Under the pieces are notes generated by a model. The model ran no database searches. It was given only the letters and a program-made list of their open reading frames with translations, and was not told where the DNA came from. Both the position numbers and the translations under genes were made by a program. From CAVVAE01 sp963746185 (GTDB lineage: Bacteria > Actinomycetota > Actinomycetes > Propionibacteriales > Nocardioidaceae), in assembly GCA_963746185.1 (NCBI GenBank), contig CAVVAE010000002.1:496001-560000 (forward strand): a stretch of 64,000 nt of DNA, given 5' to 3'. The number at the start of each line of letters is the position of its first letter. The first letter of the stretch is position 1. Shown piece by piece: positions 8,998 to 18,257 of this stretch.

Positions 8998-10494
8998 CTA
9001 ACCCGCGCCGCCGCCTGGTGCAGAGCGGACAGTGAGGGCAAACCACATCTCCATTCGGGTGGTGGGGTCGTCGAGGTCGCGCCCCGTCAATTCAGCGGCC
9101 TTGCGCACTCGGTAGCGCAACGTATGGCGATGGACACCAAGCGCCAACGCCGCTGGTCCGAACTGTCCATGGTGCGCCAACCAGACACGCAAACTCTCTC
9201 GCAGCTCGACCTTGGAGCTGCGTTCGTAGGTCACCAAAGGCGCCAACGTGGCATCGGCGAAGGCTGACGCGGCAGCGGTTTCGGCGACGCTGATCAGACC
9301 CGACCCAGCCACCTCTGAGAAACGGACTGTCGGCTCGTCGCGAGACCGGGCGGCATGCAGGCTGTGCACAGCCTGGTCGCGCCCACCTTTCAGATCGGAG
9401 AGCGTGACTCGAGCGCTCGCGCCCATCGGGATCTCGGCGTTCGCCAACTCGAGGACACGCCCGAGCTCTCGCTCGTCGGCCACGGCAACGCAGAGTTGGT
9501 CACCGTCCTGCCAGGGATAGCAGTGCGTCCTTCCCTCGTCTTCGAGCTGCTCATGAAGGCGCTCGAGGTCGTGCGCACTACCGCTGGCCAGCACAACCCA
9601 CACGTCGTCGTCGAAAACCGGACCTGCAAGGTCGCCGAGCTGAGCCGTCATCACCTCGGGGTGCGAGATGGCCAACTTCATCAGAGCGGACCGCGCCACC
9701 CTGTCGCGGTCGCTCCCTTCGTGCGCCAAGGAGAAGTTCAGCAATGCAGCCGCGACATTCACCAGCGCCCGATCAGATGGTGACGGTGGTGTCTCCTGAA
9801 CTGTCACGAGGAAGCCCCTGACCCGGCCGGCCGAGCCAAGAGACTGGATCATTCGGTGGTCGCCGAGCTCGGCCGTCGCGACTGTCGCGGGTCCCTTGCG
9901 CCTCAGCTTCTCGATGTCCGGTCCCCACGCTTCCCGCTCGGCGACCGTGGTCCGGCGGGACGTTTGCACGACATCGCCATGGGGGTCGAGCAGCACCACG
10001 AAGCCCTTCGTGCCTCGCGCGAGCCGCGCGACGACGCCGGCAGCGCCCTGGCGCAACGCGGCACGCGTGATCTGCTGCTGGGCTTCGTAGGCAGCAGCGA
10101 TCTCGGCGTACTGCTCGCGTGCCAAGAGATCGGAGACCGCTTTGCTGATCGCGATGAACGGAGTCGGGCGGTCGACCTCGATCAGCGGCAGTCCCCGCGC
10201 CCGCGCGCTCGCGAGCAATGTCGGTGGAACGTCGTCATGGACCACGCCCACACCGAAACCGATTCCGACGACGCCGACCTTGATCAACCGACGGACATAC
10301 GCATCGACAGCCGCTCGCGTCTTGGGTAACGCCATGCCCGTGGTGAGCAGGAGCTCGCCGCCCTCGAGGTACGGCGTCGGGTCGTTCAGCTCGCTCGTGG
10401 TGACCCAGCGGATTGGGCGCTGTTCGTCATCGCGAAGTCGCTCGGTGAGACCGAGATCAGGATGGTTGAGCAGCTGGTCGAGCGTCGCGGCCAT
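8998..10494 (-). CDS. PucR-family transcriptional regulator
   Basis: About 498 residues from the ATG at 10494; the frame is open 28 codons further up, but that extension crosses the intergenic control region. The N-terminal PucR sensor-type domain (LDQLLNHPDLGLTERL... PYLEGGELLLTTGMALP) is followed by a GGDEF-like linker region and a C-terminal PucR helix-turn-helix (FGPAALALGVHRHTLRYRV). PucR proteins activate purine or amine catabolism genes. It is divergent from the GABA aminotransferase gene and upstream of the aldehyde dehydrogenase on its own strand, as in actinobacterial GABA-utilisation loci, so control of GABA use is likely. Confidence 0.9.
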   Translation of the reverse strand: MAATLDQLLNHPDLGLTERLRDDEQRPIRWVTTSELNDPTPYLEGGELLLTTGMALPKTRAAVDAYVRRLIKVGVVGIGFGVGVVHDDVPPTLLASARARGLPLIEVDRPTPFIAISKAVSDLLAREQYAEIAAAYEAQQQITRAALRQGAAGVVARLARGTKGFVVLLDPHGDVVQTSRRTTVAEREAWGPDIEKLRRKGPATVATAELGDHRMIQSLGSAGRVRGFLVTVQETPPSPSDRALVNVAAALLNFSLAHEGSDRDRVARSALMKLAISHPEVMTAQLGDLAGPVFDDDVWVVLASGSAHDLERLHEQLEDEGRTHCYPWQDGDQLCVAVADERELGRVLELANAEIPMGASARVTLSDLKGGRDQAVHSLHAARSRDEPTVRFSEVAGSGLISVAETAAASAFADATLAPLVTYERSSKVELRESLRVWLAHHGQFGPAALALGVHRHTLRYRVRKAAELTGRDLDDPTTRMEMWFALTVRSAPGGGAG

Positions 10495-10533
10495 GTCCGT
10501 CTCCCGCCACTCGTAAGCGTTGTCTGGTTGTTG

Positions 10534-10550
10534 TCCAGAGTGTACAAGTG
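10534..10550. promoter_or_regulatory. Candidate operator between pucR and gabT
   Basis: TTGTCCAGAGTGTACAA has TTGT/ACAA ends in inverted orientation around a 9-base centre and lies in the 118-base divergent control region between the PucR regulator and the GABA aminotransferase. A second TTGTG/TCACA pair follows 20 bases downstream. The match is short, so this is a suggestion only. Confidence 0.3.
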
Positions 10551-10612
10551 AATCGCTGGTGTTGTGCAAAGTGCTCACATCGCCGCGAGCCTCGCCGCCC
10601 TACGGTTGGGGC

Positions 10613-11962
10613 ATGACCGACACACCGCTCGGTGGACCTGACCTGCCCCAGGAACGTCGCATCGTCAGTGAGATCCCGGGGCCTCGTTCTCGCGAGCTCC
10701 ACACGCGCAAAGCCGCGGCCGTGGCGGACGGCATCGGCGTCGGGTTACCTGTGTACGTCGTGGCGGCGGGCGGCGGCGTGATCGTCGACGTCGACGGCAA
10801 CTCACTCATCGACATGGCGTCCGGCATCGCGGTTACTGGGGTTGGCAACGCCTCTCCTCATGTCGTCAGCCGGGTGCAAGACCAGGTCGCCCAGTTCACG
10901 CACACCTGCTTCATGGTGGCGCCGTATGCCGGCTACGTCGAGGTGTGCGAGCAGCTCAACGAGCTGACTCCGGGCGACCATCCCAAGAAGACCCTGCTGC
11001 TCAACAGCGGCGCCGAGGCGGTCGAGAACGCCGTCAAGATCGCCAGGAGCCACACGGGTCGCAACGCCATCGTCGCCTTCGACCACGCCTACCACGGTCG
11101 GACCAACCTCACGATGGCGATGACGGCGAAGAACGTGCCTTACAAGGACGGATTCGGTCCCTTCGCGGGCGAGGTCTATCGAGCGCCGATGTCCTACCCC
11201 TTCCGTGAAGAGAGCCCGATCACCGGCATCCAGGCGGCCGACCGGGCCATCGCGGTCATTGACAAGCAAGTCGGCGCACACAACGTGGCGTGTCTGGTCA
11301 TCGAGCCGATTCTGGGCGAAGGCGGATTCGTCGTACCGGCCGACGGCTTCCTGCCCCAGCTCTCGCAGTGGTGCACCGACAACGGTGTGGTCTTTGTTGC
11401 CGATGAGATCCAGACAGGTTTCTGCCGAACGGGCCAATGGTTCGCTTGCGATCGCGAAGGGGTGGTGCCCGACATGGTCACCACCGCTAAGGGCATCGCC
11501 GGTGGGATGCCGCTAGCTGCGGTGACGGGTCGAGCCGAGATCATGGACGCGGTCAAGCCCGGCGGACTCGGTGGGACGTACGGCGGGAACCCCGTGGCCT
11601 GTGCAGCTGCCCTCGGCTCTATCGAGACCATGAAGGAGCTCGACCTGCCGGCCCGGGCTCGCCAGCTCGGAGACCTGATGTTGACGCGGCTCAACGAGTT
11701 GGCGCAACGCCACCCGGTGATCGGCGACGTACGTGGTCGGGGCGCGATGGTCGCGATCGAGCTCGTGGAGCCCGGCACCAAGACGCCCAACCCTCGCGTC
11801 GCCGCCGCGGTCAACGCATCGTGTCACGCGCAAGGCGTCGTGACGCTGACCTGCGGCACCTACGGAAACGTCTTCCGGTTCCTTCCCCCACTGGTCATCG
11901 AGGACCATCTCGTCGAAGAGGCGCTCACTGTGCTCGACAAGGCACTGACTGACGCGGCCTAA
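10613..11962 (+). CDS. gabT: 4-aminobutyrate (GABA) aminotransferase, PLP class III
   Basis: 449 residues. It transfers the amino group of GABA (or 5-aminovalerate) to 2-oxoglutarate, giving succinate (or glutarate) semialdehyde. Class-III landmarks are LLNSGAEAVENAVKIAR, FDHAYHGRTNLTMAM, VIEPILGEGGFVVP, FVADEIQTGFCRTG and the PLP lysine in TTAKGIAGGMPLAAV. The ATG at 10613 is preferred over an upstream alternative because the family N terminus (RRIVSEIPGPRSRELHTRK) follows directly. It is divergent from pucR and ends 10 bases before a strong hairpin. The window's other two class-III enzymes are clearly different subgroups. Confidence 0.93.
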   Translation: MTDTPLGGPDLPQERRIVSEIPGPRSRELHTRKAAAVADGIGVGLPVYVVAAGGGVIVDVDGNSLIDMASGIAVTGVGNASPHVVSRVQDQVAQFTHTCFMVAPYAGYVEVCEQLNELTPGDHPKKTLLLNSGAEAVENAVKIARSHTGRNAIVAFDHAYHGRTNLTMAMTAKNVPYKDGFGPFAGEVYRAPMSYPFREESPITGIQAADRAIAVIDKQVGAHNVACLVIEPILGEGGFVVPADGFLPQLSQWCTDNGVVFVADEIQTGFCRTGQWFACDREGVVPDMVTTAKGIAGGMPLAAVTGRAEIMDAVKPGGLGGTYGGNPVACAAALGSIETMKELDLPARARQLGDLMLTRLNELAQRHPVIGDVRGRGAMVAIELVEPGTKTPNPRVAAAVNASCHAQGVVTLTCGTYGNVFRFLPPLVIEDHLVEEALTVLDKALTDAA

Positions 11963-11971
11963 ACACGAACA

Positions 11972-12017
11972 GCTCGGGTCTCTCCCCACCCCCCTGACAC
12001 CGGGGAGAGACCCGAGC
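11972..12017. terminator. Bidirectional intrinsic terminator between gabT and the ABC-2 permease
   Basis: A perfect 16-base inverted repeat, GCTCGGGTCTCTCCCC and GGGGAGAGACCCGAGC, with a 14-base loop. It fills the gap between the convergent stop codons of gabT (11962) and the ABC permease (12029). There is no U-tract, as is usual in high-GC Actinobacteria. It should work from both sides. Confidence 0.8.
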
Positions 12018-12028
12018 GCGCGCTGGCG

Positions 12029-12817
12029 CTACTTCACTTCGCTGCGAAGCAGACGCCACACCCCTGCTGCGAGAGGCAGCACGATCCACCACACAGTCGT
12101 GGCGGCCAGCTTGGCCCAGTCATCCCCCTGCATGGACTGGTCGAACAGCGGTCCTTGCGCGGTACCGAGGTCGATCCAGGCAGCCACGTCCTGGACCTTC
12201 GGGATGATGTTCGCCAGCACGCTGAAAGCGATAGGCAGCACGAAGTACAGCGAGATCGCGGCAGCGCTGTTCATCAAGATCATGCCGAACGCCACTCCCT
12301 GGAGCAGCCCCATCAGCTGAAGCAGCATGACGTCGAGGACTCCCTCGGCACCGAACGTCCAGGAACCGTCGCCTCCGAAGAGACCCGACCCGATGACGTT
12401 CGCCAGGGCAGCGACGCTCAGGGCCAGGAGGACGAACGCAACGCCTGTCATGAGGATGGCGATGAGCTTGGCATAGACGATCCGGCGGCGCGTCGGCTCC
12501 AACGTGAACGTGACGAGGCCGGTGCGCTGCGACCACTCGCTCGTGATGGCCAGGATGCCAAGGACCGGCAGCAAGAAGCCCTGCGGTGAGGCAGCGATGC
12601 TGACGAAGTTCGCGTAGGTGAGGTCCTCGTCGTCGGCGGCGATCAAGAAGATGACGATCGCGGCGACGGTGAGCAGGGCGATAGAGATCAGCAGCCACTT
12701 GCCGGCCCTGGTGTCCATGAGCTTGCGCAGCTCGACTTTGACATGGCGCGACAGCGGCACGCCGGGGATCCGGCTCGGTGCGACAGCGCTCGACGGTGTT
12801 GCAGTGATGGCACTCAT
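12029..12817 (-). CDS. ABC-2-type transporter permease
   Basis: 262 residues with about six hydrophobic segments, starting after a 35-residue cytoplasmic N terminus (SRHVKVELRKLMDTRAGKWLL). The sequence LEPTRRRIVYAKLIAI is typical of ABC-2 membrane subunits. The ATG overlaps the stop of the upstream ATPase gene by four bases, so the two form an exporter. The neighbouring divergent two-component system suggests a stress- or antibiotic-induced exporter. What is moved is unknown. Confidence 0.88.
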   Translation of the reverse strand: MSAITATPSSAVAPSRIPGVPLSRHVKVELRKLMDTRAGKWLLISIALLTVAAIVIFLIAADDEDLTYANFVSIAASPQGFLLPVLGILAITSEWSQRTGLVTFTLEPTRRRIVYAKLIAILMTGVAFVLLALSVAALANVIGSGLFGGDGSWTFGAEGVLDVMLLQLMGLLQGVAFGMILMNSAAAISLYFVLPIAFSVLANIIPKVQDVAAWIDLGTAQGPLFDQSMQGDDWAKLAATTVWWIVLPLAAGVWRLLRSEVK

Positions 12818-13713
12818 TCGGTGACCTCTTCTCGTGCGTCATCAGCAGTGAGCTGAAGGAACATTTCTTCAAGACCGGAACCGCCTGCCGGCCGCAGCTC
12901 GATGAGCACGACCCCGTTCGCGGCGGCCGCCTTGCCGACGTCTTCGGGAGCGCCATCGACGAGCAGACCTGCGTCGGTTGACTTCGAGAACGCGAGCCCA
13001 GCTTCGGTCAGCGCGCTCGCCAGCGCTTCGACATCCAGGGCGCGGACGATCGTCCCGGCTTGCGCAAGCATGTCGACCTTGGAACCTTGCGCCACGATCT
13101 TGCCGCGGCCGATGACGACGAGCTCGTCGGCGATTCGTTCGATCTCGTGCAACAGGTGGGAGGACAGCAACACGGTGCCGCCGCGCTGGGCAAATCCCCG
13201 GAGCAGCCCGCGCATCCAGTGGATGCCGGCCGGGTCGAGACCGTTAGCCGGCTCGTCGAGGATCAGCACCTCCGGGTCGCCTAGCAGGGCGTGGGCAATG
13301 CCAAGCCGCTGCCGCATACCCAGGGAGTAGGCCCCGACTCGACGCTTCGCTTCGGTGTCGTCCAGACCGACCAAGGACAACATCTCCTCAACCCTGGAAT
13401 CAGGCAGACCCATGACCATGGCGCCGAGCTTGAGCACCTCGCGGCCGGTTCGTCCAGCATGTTGGGCAGAGGCGTCCAGCAGGACTCCGACCTGCATTCC
13501 GGGGTTGTTGAGCTGGTGATACGGCACCCCGAGAACGGTCGAGCCGCCTGCCGAGGGCGGCGTCAGGCCGGCCATCATCCGCATAGTGGTTGTCTTGCCG
13601 GCGCCGTTGGGGCCGAGAAAGCCGGTGACCTTGCCCGGCTCGGCTGTGAATGACACGTGATCGACGGCTGTGAAGCCGCCGTAGTGCTTGGTGAGCTGTT
13701 CGACAACAATCAT
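12814..13713 (-). CDS. ABC transporter ATP-binding protein (ABC-2 exporter, multidrug type)
   Basis: About 299 residues. Walker A is GPNGAGKTTT, the signature is YSLGMRQRLGIAHALL and Walker B is VLILDEPANGLD, followed by the H-loop LLSSHLLHEIE. The C-terminal 80 residues resemble the regulatory tail of drug-exporter ATPases. The ATG at 13713 gives the usual start (MIVVEQLTKHYGGF); the frame extends 20 codons further up into the divergent control region. It is cotranscribed with the permease and divergent from the histidine kinase. Confidence 0.93.
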   Translation of the reverse strand: MIVVEQLTKHYGGFTAVDHVSFTAEPGKVTGFLGPNGAGKTTTMRMMAGLTPPSAGGSTVLGVPYHQLNNPGMQVGVLLDASAQHAGRTGREVLKLGAMVMGLPDSRVEEMLSLVGLDDTEAKRRVGAYSLGMRQRLGIAHALLGDPEVLILDEPANGLDPAGIHWMRGLLRGFAQRGGTVLLSSHLLHEIERIADELVVIGRGKIVAQGSKVDMLAQAGTIVRALDVEALASALTEAGLAFSKSTDAGLLVDGAPEDVGKAAAANGVVLIELRPAGGSGLEEMFLQLTADDAREEVTE

Positions 13714-13753
13714 GCACTCAGTGTGGGTGGTGGCGACTGCTCCACACATCGGG

Positions 13754-13783
13754 CCAAAGTCTCCGATACCCATCGACCAAAGT
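13754..13783. promoter_or_regulatory. Direct repeat CCAAAGTC, candidate response-regulator sites
   Basis: CCAAAGTC occurs at 13754-13761 and again at 13776-13783, 22 bases apart (about two helical turns), in the divergent region between the ABC exporter and the histidine kinase. Such phased direct repeats suit a LuxR-type response regulator such as the one encoded next door. Confidence 0.35.
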
Positions 13784-13795
13784 CGGTAGTGGCGA

Positions 13796-13807
13796 CCACC
13801 TAGGTGG
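13796..13807. promoter_or_regulatory. Perfect 12-base palindrome CCACCTAGGTGG upstream of the kinase
   Basis: The palindrome CCACCTAGGTGG ends 37 bases before the GTG start of the kinase gene, where an operator or the binding site of a dimeric regulator would be expected. It is distinct from the CCAAAGTC repeats next to it. Confidence 0.4.
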
Positions 13808-13844
13808 GTAGTAACCCTGAGGCCAGCGCACCTACGCTCGACGT

Positions 13845-15020
13845 GTGACCACGACCGAGGACCACGCCGTACTGCCGCTGACGCGGTGGCAGGTGACGTG
13901 GCGCAACCTGGTGGCCATCGGGTTTGGCGTCCTCGTGTGGGTGCCGATCGCAGAAAAGCAGTGGGAGAAGAGCCCCCTGTTCCTGGTCGGCGATCTCCTG
14001 CTGGGTGTCGTGTCTTTGATTCTCATGCAGTTCCGTCGGCGCTGGCCGTGGAGAGTGGCTGCCCTGACCACCGCCATCTCAGCGTTCTCGGCAACCTCCC
14101 TCGGCAGCTCGGCGATCACCTACGTGTCGATGTCGACGCGTCGTCGGTGGACCGAGATCTTGAGCGTCGGCGCGGTGTCGGTCGCCGCCGGACAGGTCTA
14201 CTCGATGGTCCAGCCCTCGGCGAGCGACCCGTGGTACTTCAACCTCGGGTTCGGAGTGGCGGTCACTGCGGTCGCGGCCGCGGTCGGCATGTACATCGGG
14301 GCTCGGCGAGAGCTGCTCGCCAACCTCCAAGATCGCGCCGAACGGGCCGAGCGTGAGCAGGAGCTCAAGGTCTCCACCGCGCAAGCCAACGAACGCACCC
14401 GGATCGCGCGTGAGATGCACGACGTACTTGCGCATCGGATGTCGCTGGTCGCAGTCCACGCAGGGGCGCTGGCCTACCGCGACGACCTCACCGCCTCGGA
14501 GACGCGGGAGACGGCGGAAATCATCCAGGCCAACTCCCACCGCGCGCTCACCGACCTGCGCGAGATCCTCGGCGTGCTTCGCGACCCCGAACGCGGCATC
14601 GACGCCACGGACCACCGACCGCAGCCCACTCTCGCCGACTTGGATTGTCTGCTTGAGGACGAGCGGGCCGCAGGTTCGAGCATCAACGTGGTGAACGAGC
14701 TGAACGGCGACGATGAGGTGCCTGAGTCCATCGCGCGGAGCGCCTACCGCATCGTGCAGGAGGGCATGACCAACGCGCGCAAGCACTCGCCGAACGCAGC
14801 GGTCTCAGTCCGCCTGTCCGGGGCACCAGGGCTCGGTCTCACCGTTGAGGTGCGCAACCCGCTGCGGGTCGGGTCCAGCCACGACGATCCGAGTCCCGGT
14901 GCGGGGTTCGGTCTGATCGGACTCGCCGAGCGAGCCGCAGCGAGCCATGGCCGCTTCGAGCATGGGCGCACCCCTGACGGCTTCTTCGTGGTTCGCGCTT
15001 GGCTACCGTGGACGACGTGA
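13845..15020 (+). CDS. Two-component sensor histidine kinase (NarL/HisKA_3 type)
   Basis: 391 residues. The N-terminal 150 residues contain about four or five hydrophobic segments. A short coiled region leads to the dimerisation box with the phospho-acceptor in RIAREMHDVLAHRMSLVAVH, and the C-terminal HATPase has GAGFGLIGLAERAAASHG. GTG start. The stop overlaps the response regulator start (GTGA). Membrane-buried sensors without a large outside domain, beside an ABC-2 exporter, often answer cell-envelope stress; that role is inferred from context. Confidence 0.9.
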   Translation: MTTTEDHAVLPLTRWQVTWRNLVAIGFGVLVWVPIAEKQWEKSPLFLVGDLLLGVVSLILMQFRRRWPWRVAALTTAISAFSATSLGSSAITYVSMSTRRRWTEILSVGAVSVAAGQVYSMVQPSASDPWYFNLGFGVAVTAVAAAVGMYIGARRELLANLQDRAERAEREQELKVSTAQANERTRIAREMHDVLAHRMSLVAVHAGALAYRDDLTASETRETAEIIQANSHRALTDLREILGVLRDPERGIDATDHRPQPTLADLDCLLEDERAAGSSINVVNELNGDDEVPESIARSAYRIVQEGMTNARKHSPNAAVSVRLSGAPGLGLTVEVRNPLRVGSSHDDPSPGAGFGLIGLAERAAASHGRFEHGRTPDGFFVVRAWLPWTT

Positions 15021-15706
15021 CCGACGCGCGCACCGAGCAGATCCGCGTCGTCCTGGTCGATGATGACCCACTGGTCAGGGCCGGGCTGGCCATGATCCTG
15101 CGTGGTGCTCCCCATCTCGACATCGTCGGGGAAGCGGGAGACGGCGTCGAAGGCCTCGCGGTGATCGCCGAGACCGATCCCGACGTCGTACTCATGGATA
15201 TCCGGATGCCGCGGATGGACGGCCTCGATGCGACGAAGCGGTTGGCTGCGCAGGAGTCGCCCCCTGCGGTCATTGTGTTGACGACATTCGACGCCGACGA
15301 GTACGTCGTCCGGGCGCTCGCCCATGGCGCGACGGGATTCCTGCTCAAGGACACTCCGCCGGCGATGATCGTCGAGGCGATCGACAAGGTTGCTGCTGGT
15401 GAGCCGATCCTGTCTCCGAGCGTGACATCACAGCTGATCCGCCAGATCGTGGCCAACCCCGATCCGGATAGTGCCGCGCCGTCTGACCGCACGCGCATTG
15501 CCTTGCAACGGTTATCGGGCCTGACTGAGCGAGAACGGGACGTCGCGGTGGCGATCGGCGCAGGCCATTCGAACGCGGAGATCGCGGGTGAGCTGTTTAT
15601 GAGCGTGGCCACGGTCAAGGCCCACGTGACGCGGATCCTCACCAAGCTCGAGGCTACGAATCGTGTGCAAGTGGCGATCTGCGTCCACGACGCCGGGCTC
15701 GCCTGA
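15017..15706 (+). CDS. LuxR/NarL-family response regulator
   Basis: 229 residues from the GTG at 15017, which overlaps the kinase stop by four bases; a TTG at 14999 is a weaker alternative. The receiver domain shows VVLVDDDPLVRAG and the phospho-accepting Asp in DVVLMDIRMPRMDG. The C-terminal LuxR helix-turn-helix is LTERERDVAVAIGAGHSNAE followed by VATVKAHVTRILTKL. The partner is clearly the kinase upstream; the likely target is the divergent ABC exporter operon. Confidence 0.93.
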   Translation: MTDARTEQIRVVLVDDDPLVRAGLAMILRGAPHLDIVGEAGDGVEGLAVIAETDPDVVLMDIRMPRMDGLDATKRLAAQESPPAVIVLTTFDADEYVVRALAHGATGFLLKDTPPAMIVEAIDKVAAGEPILSPSVTSQLIRQIVANPDPDSAAPSDRTRIALQRLSGLTERERDVAVAIGAGHSNAEIAGELFMSVATVKAHVTRILTKLEATNRVQVAICVHDAGLA

Positions 15707-15791
15707 CGTCTGGCGGGCCTGGTTGCTTGCGGCGATCGGTGGGATACGTTGCCACGAGACCCGCATCCGAACCACCGACTAAGGAGTATCC

Positions 15792-17024
15792 ATGGGCGCC
15801 CTGTGGCATCCCTTCTCCGACATGGGAGCCGTCGAACGCGACGGCGAGTTCGTCATCGCTCGAGGAGAGGGAGCGCACGTCTTCGACCCCGATGGCAACC
15901 GCTACCTCGATGCCACGGCTGGGCTGTGGTTCACCAACATCGGTCACGGGCGTGTTGAGCTTGGCGAGATCGCCGCCGAGCAGATGAGCAAGGTGGCGGC
16001 GTACAGCACATTCGGCGACTACGTGACCGAGCCAACCGTGGCGCTGGCTGAGCGACTGGCCGGGATCGCGCCGGTGCCGGGGAGCAAGGTGTTCTTCACT
16101 TCGGGCGGGTCCGACTCGGTTGACACAGCGGCCAAGTTGGCGCGTCGTTACTGGAACGAGGTGGGCCAGCCGAGCCGCCGGATCGTCATCGGACGCGAGA
16201 AGGCCTACCACGGGATGCACTACGCCGGGACGGCGCTCGCAGGTATTCCGGGAAACCGCGAGGGGTACGGCGAACTGGTGTCTGACGCCGCCACGGTCGG
16301 CTGGGACAGCGCCGATGACCTGCGCGCCACGATCGAGCGCGTCGGACCCGAGAACGTTGCCGCTTTCTTCTGTGAGCCGGTCATCGGGGCCGGCGGGGTC
16401 TATCCGCCGCCAGATGGATACCTCGCCGATGTCCGCAAGGTGTGCACGGAGTACGACGTGCTGTTCGTCGCCGACGAGGTCGTGACGGGCTATGGCCGCA
16501 TCGGTGGCTCGTGGTTCGCCAGCGGCAGGTTCGGACTCGAGCCCGACATGGTCACGACAGCCAAGGGACTCACGTCGGGGTACCTCCCGATGGGTGCCGT
16601 GTTCATCGCGCCCAAGGTCAGTGACCCGTTCTTCCAGCCTGACGCTGGCGTCTGGTGGCGGCATGGCTACACCTACTCAGGACACGCGGTCGCGGCGGCA
16701 GTGGCGCTCGGCAACCTCGACATCCTCGAGCGCGAGGGCCTTATCGACGAAGCCGCGCGGCTCGAAACCACGCTGGCGGAGAAGCTGTCACCGCTGGCCG
16801 GCCATGGCCGGGTCGCGGAAGTGCGTTGCGGAACAGGGGCGCTGGCCGCCGTACAGCTGGCCGAGCCCAGTGAGGCGATGGCGCTGGCGAAGACGCTGCG
16901 CTCGTTCGGGGTCGCGACCCGGGCCGTGGGTGCCGGGGGGATCCAGATCTCTCCAGCGTTCGTGATGACCGACGACCAGGTCGGCGAACTGGCCACGTCC
17001 ATCGCCGCAGCCCTCGACGCCTGA
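15792..17024 (+). CDS. Class-III aminotransferase (omega-amino acid / diamine type)
   Basis: 410 residues with a clear AAGGAG ribosome site before the ATG. Landmarks are FFTSGGSDSVDTAAKLARRY, EKAYHGMHYAGTALAG, CEPVIGAGGVYPPPDGY, FVADEVVTGYGRIG and the PLP lysine in TTAKGLTSGYLPMGAV. The pattern fits omega-amino-acid:pyruvate or putrescine/taurine-type enzymes rather than GABA aminotransferase. It is convergent with the saccharopine dehydrogenase-like gene (8-base gap). Substrate unknown; the polyamine context suggests a diamine, aminobutyrate or beta-alanine. Confidence 0.88.
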   Translation: MGALWHPFSDMGAVERDGEFVIARGEGAHVFDPDGNRYLDATAGLWFTNIGHGRVELGEIAAEQMSKVAAYSTFGDYVTEPTVALAERLAGIAPVPGSKVFFTSGGSDSVDTAAKLARRYWNEVGQPSRRIVIGREKAYHGMHYAGTALAGIPGNREGYGELVSDAATVGWDSADDLRATIERVGPENVAAFFCEPVIGAGGVYPPPDGYLADVRKVCTEYDVLFVADEVVTGYGRIGGSWFASGRFGLEPDMVTTAKGLTSGYLPMGAVFIAPKVSDPFFQPDAGVWWRHGYTYSGHAVAAAVALGNLDILEREGLIDEAARLETTLAEKLSPLAGHGRVAEVRCGTGALAAVQLAEPSEAMALAKTLRSFGVATRAVGAGGIQISPAFVMTDDQVGELATSIAAALDA

Positions 17025-17032
17025 CCGGAAGA

Positions 17033-18253
17033 TCAGGTGTCGTCGCGGATGCCCCAGGGGGCGCCGTACTCGGTGAGCAGGTCGAGGAAAGGTACGGCGT
17101 CGAACGCCTCGGGGCCGAGCACCCCAACACCCGCCCAGGTGCCCCGCGCCAACAGCTCAAGGGCGACGACCGGGTTGACCGCGGTCTGCCACACCACGCA
17201 CTGGTGGCCGTACTCGCGCATCGACCACTCGTTGTCGACGACCTGGTAGAGGTACGTCGCCTTGGGCTCGCCGTCCTTGCCGCGCCCGGTGACATAAAGG
17301 CCGGCGCAGGTCTTGCCGCGCATCTTGTCTCCGAGAGTCGCCGGGTCGGGAAGCGCCGCCGCCACTACATCACGAGGGCTCACCTCCACGCCCCCAACCC
17401 GAAGCTTCTCCGTCTTGTCGAGCCCGAGCTTGTGCAACGCCTTGAGCACGCCAATGAACTCATCGCCGAGGCCGTACTTGAACGTCGCCCGTTTGGTGTC
17501 GATCCAACGCGGCATCAGGAGCACCTCTTCGTGCTCGACGTTCACACACTCGACCGGCCCGATGCCTTCCGGGAACTCGAAGACCTCAGGTTCGGAGAAG
17601 GGCTCGGTCGTGTACCAGCCGCCCTCCGGATTGTCGGGAGTCTTTTCCCAGATGACCGGCGGGTTGAGGCATTCCTCGATCGTCGTCCAGATGGAGAATG
17701 ACGGCGCGAAGTCGTAGCCGTCGACCGTGAGGTTGGCGCCGTCACGCGTGCCGAGCTCGTCGATTTCGCTGAAGAGATGGTCGGCGGCATAGCGCGCGAA
17801 CACGTCCGACAGTCCGGGTTCGACCCCGATACCGACGAGAGCAAGCCGGCCAGCCTGCTCCCAGTCGCCAGCGACAGCGAACTGTTCGTCGCCGAGCTTG
17901 ACGCCGGTCTGAGAGTACGGCGCATCGGGGTGCGGCTTCGAGAGGCTCATCGCCATGTCGAGGTAGTCCGCCCCACCGGCGTACGCACCTTCGAAGATCG
18001 GCATCACGAAGCGTGGGTCGACCGCATTCATCACATGGGTGATCTGGTGCTCACGCACCAGCGCTTCGACAGACGACGCGTTGGAAGCGTCGACCTGGGC
18101 GCTGCTGAAACGTTTGTCAGCGGCCGCTGCCTTTTCGGCCCGCGTCTCGTCGTAGTCAGCGACGACGATGTGCTCGAAAAAGTCACGCCGCGCAGCAATC
18201 GCGGCAAACGCCGCGCCGACGCCACCAGCGCCGACCAGGAGGATTCTCATCAA
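17033..18253 (-). CDS. Saccharopine dehydrogenase / carboxynorspermidine dehydrogenase-like oxidoreductase
   Basis: 406 residues. The N terminus is a Rossmann dinucleotide site (MRILLVGAGGVGAAFAAIAA) and VVADYDETRAEKAA follows as in COG1748 proteins. That family includes saccharopine dehydrogenases (lysine metabolism) and carboxyspermidine/carboxynorspermidine dehydrogenases (polyamine synthesis). It starts 4 bases after the aldehyde dehydrogenase stop on the same strand and is probably cotranscribed with it. Lysine or polyamine metabolism both fit the neighbourhood; I cannot choose between them. Confidence 0.8.
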   Translation of the reverse strand: MMRILLVGAGGVGAAFAAIAARRDFFEHIVVADYDETRAEKAAAADKRFSSAQVDASNASSVEALVREHQITHVMNAVDPRFVMPIFEGAYAGGADYLDMAMSLSKPHPDAPYSQTGVKLGDEQFAVAGDWEQAGRLALVGIGVEPGLSDVFARYAADHLFSEIDELGTRDGANLTVDGYDFAPSFSIWTTIEECLNPPVIWEKTPDNPEGGWYTTEPFSEPEVFEFPEGIGPVECVNVEHEEVLLMPRWIDTKRATFKYGLGDEFIGVLKALHKLGLDKTEKLRVGGVEVSPRDVVAAALPDPATLGDKMRGKTCAGLYVTGRGKDGEPKATYLYQVVDNEWSMREYGHQCVVWQTAVNPVVALELLARGTWAGVGVLGPEAFDAVPFLDLLTEYGAPWGIRDDT

Positions 18254-18257
18254 TCCC

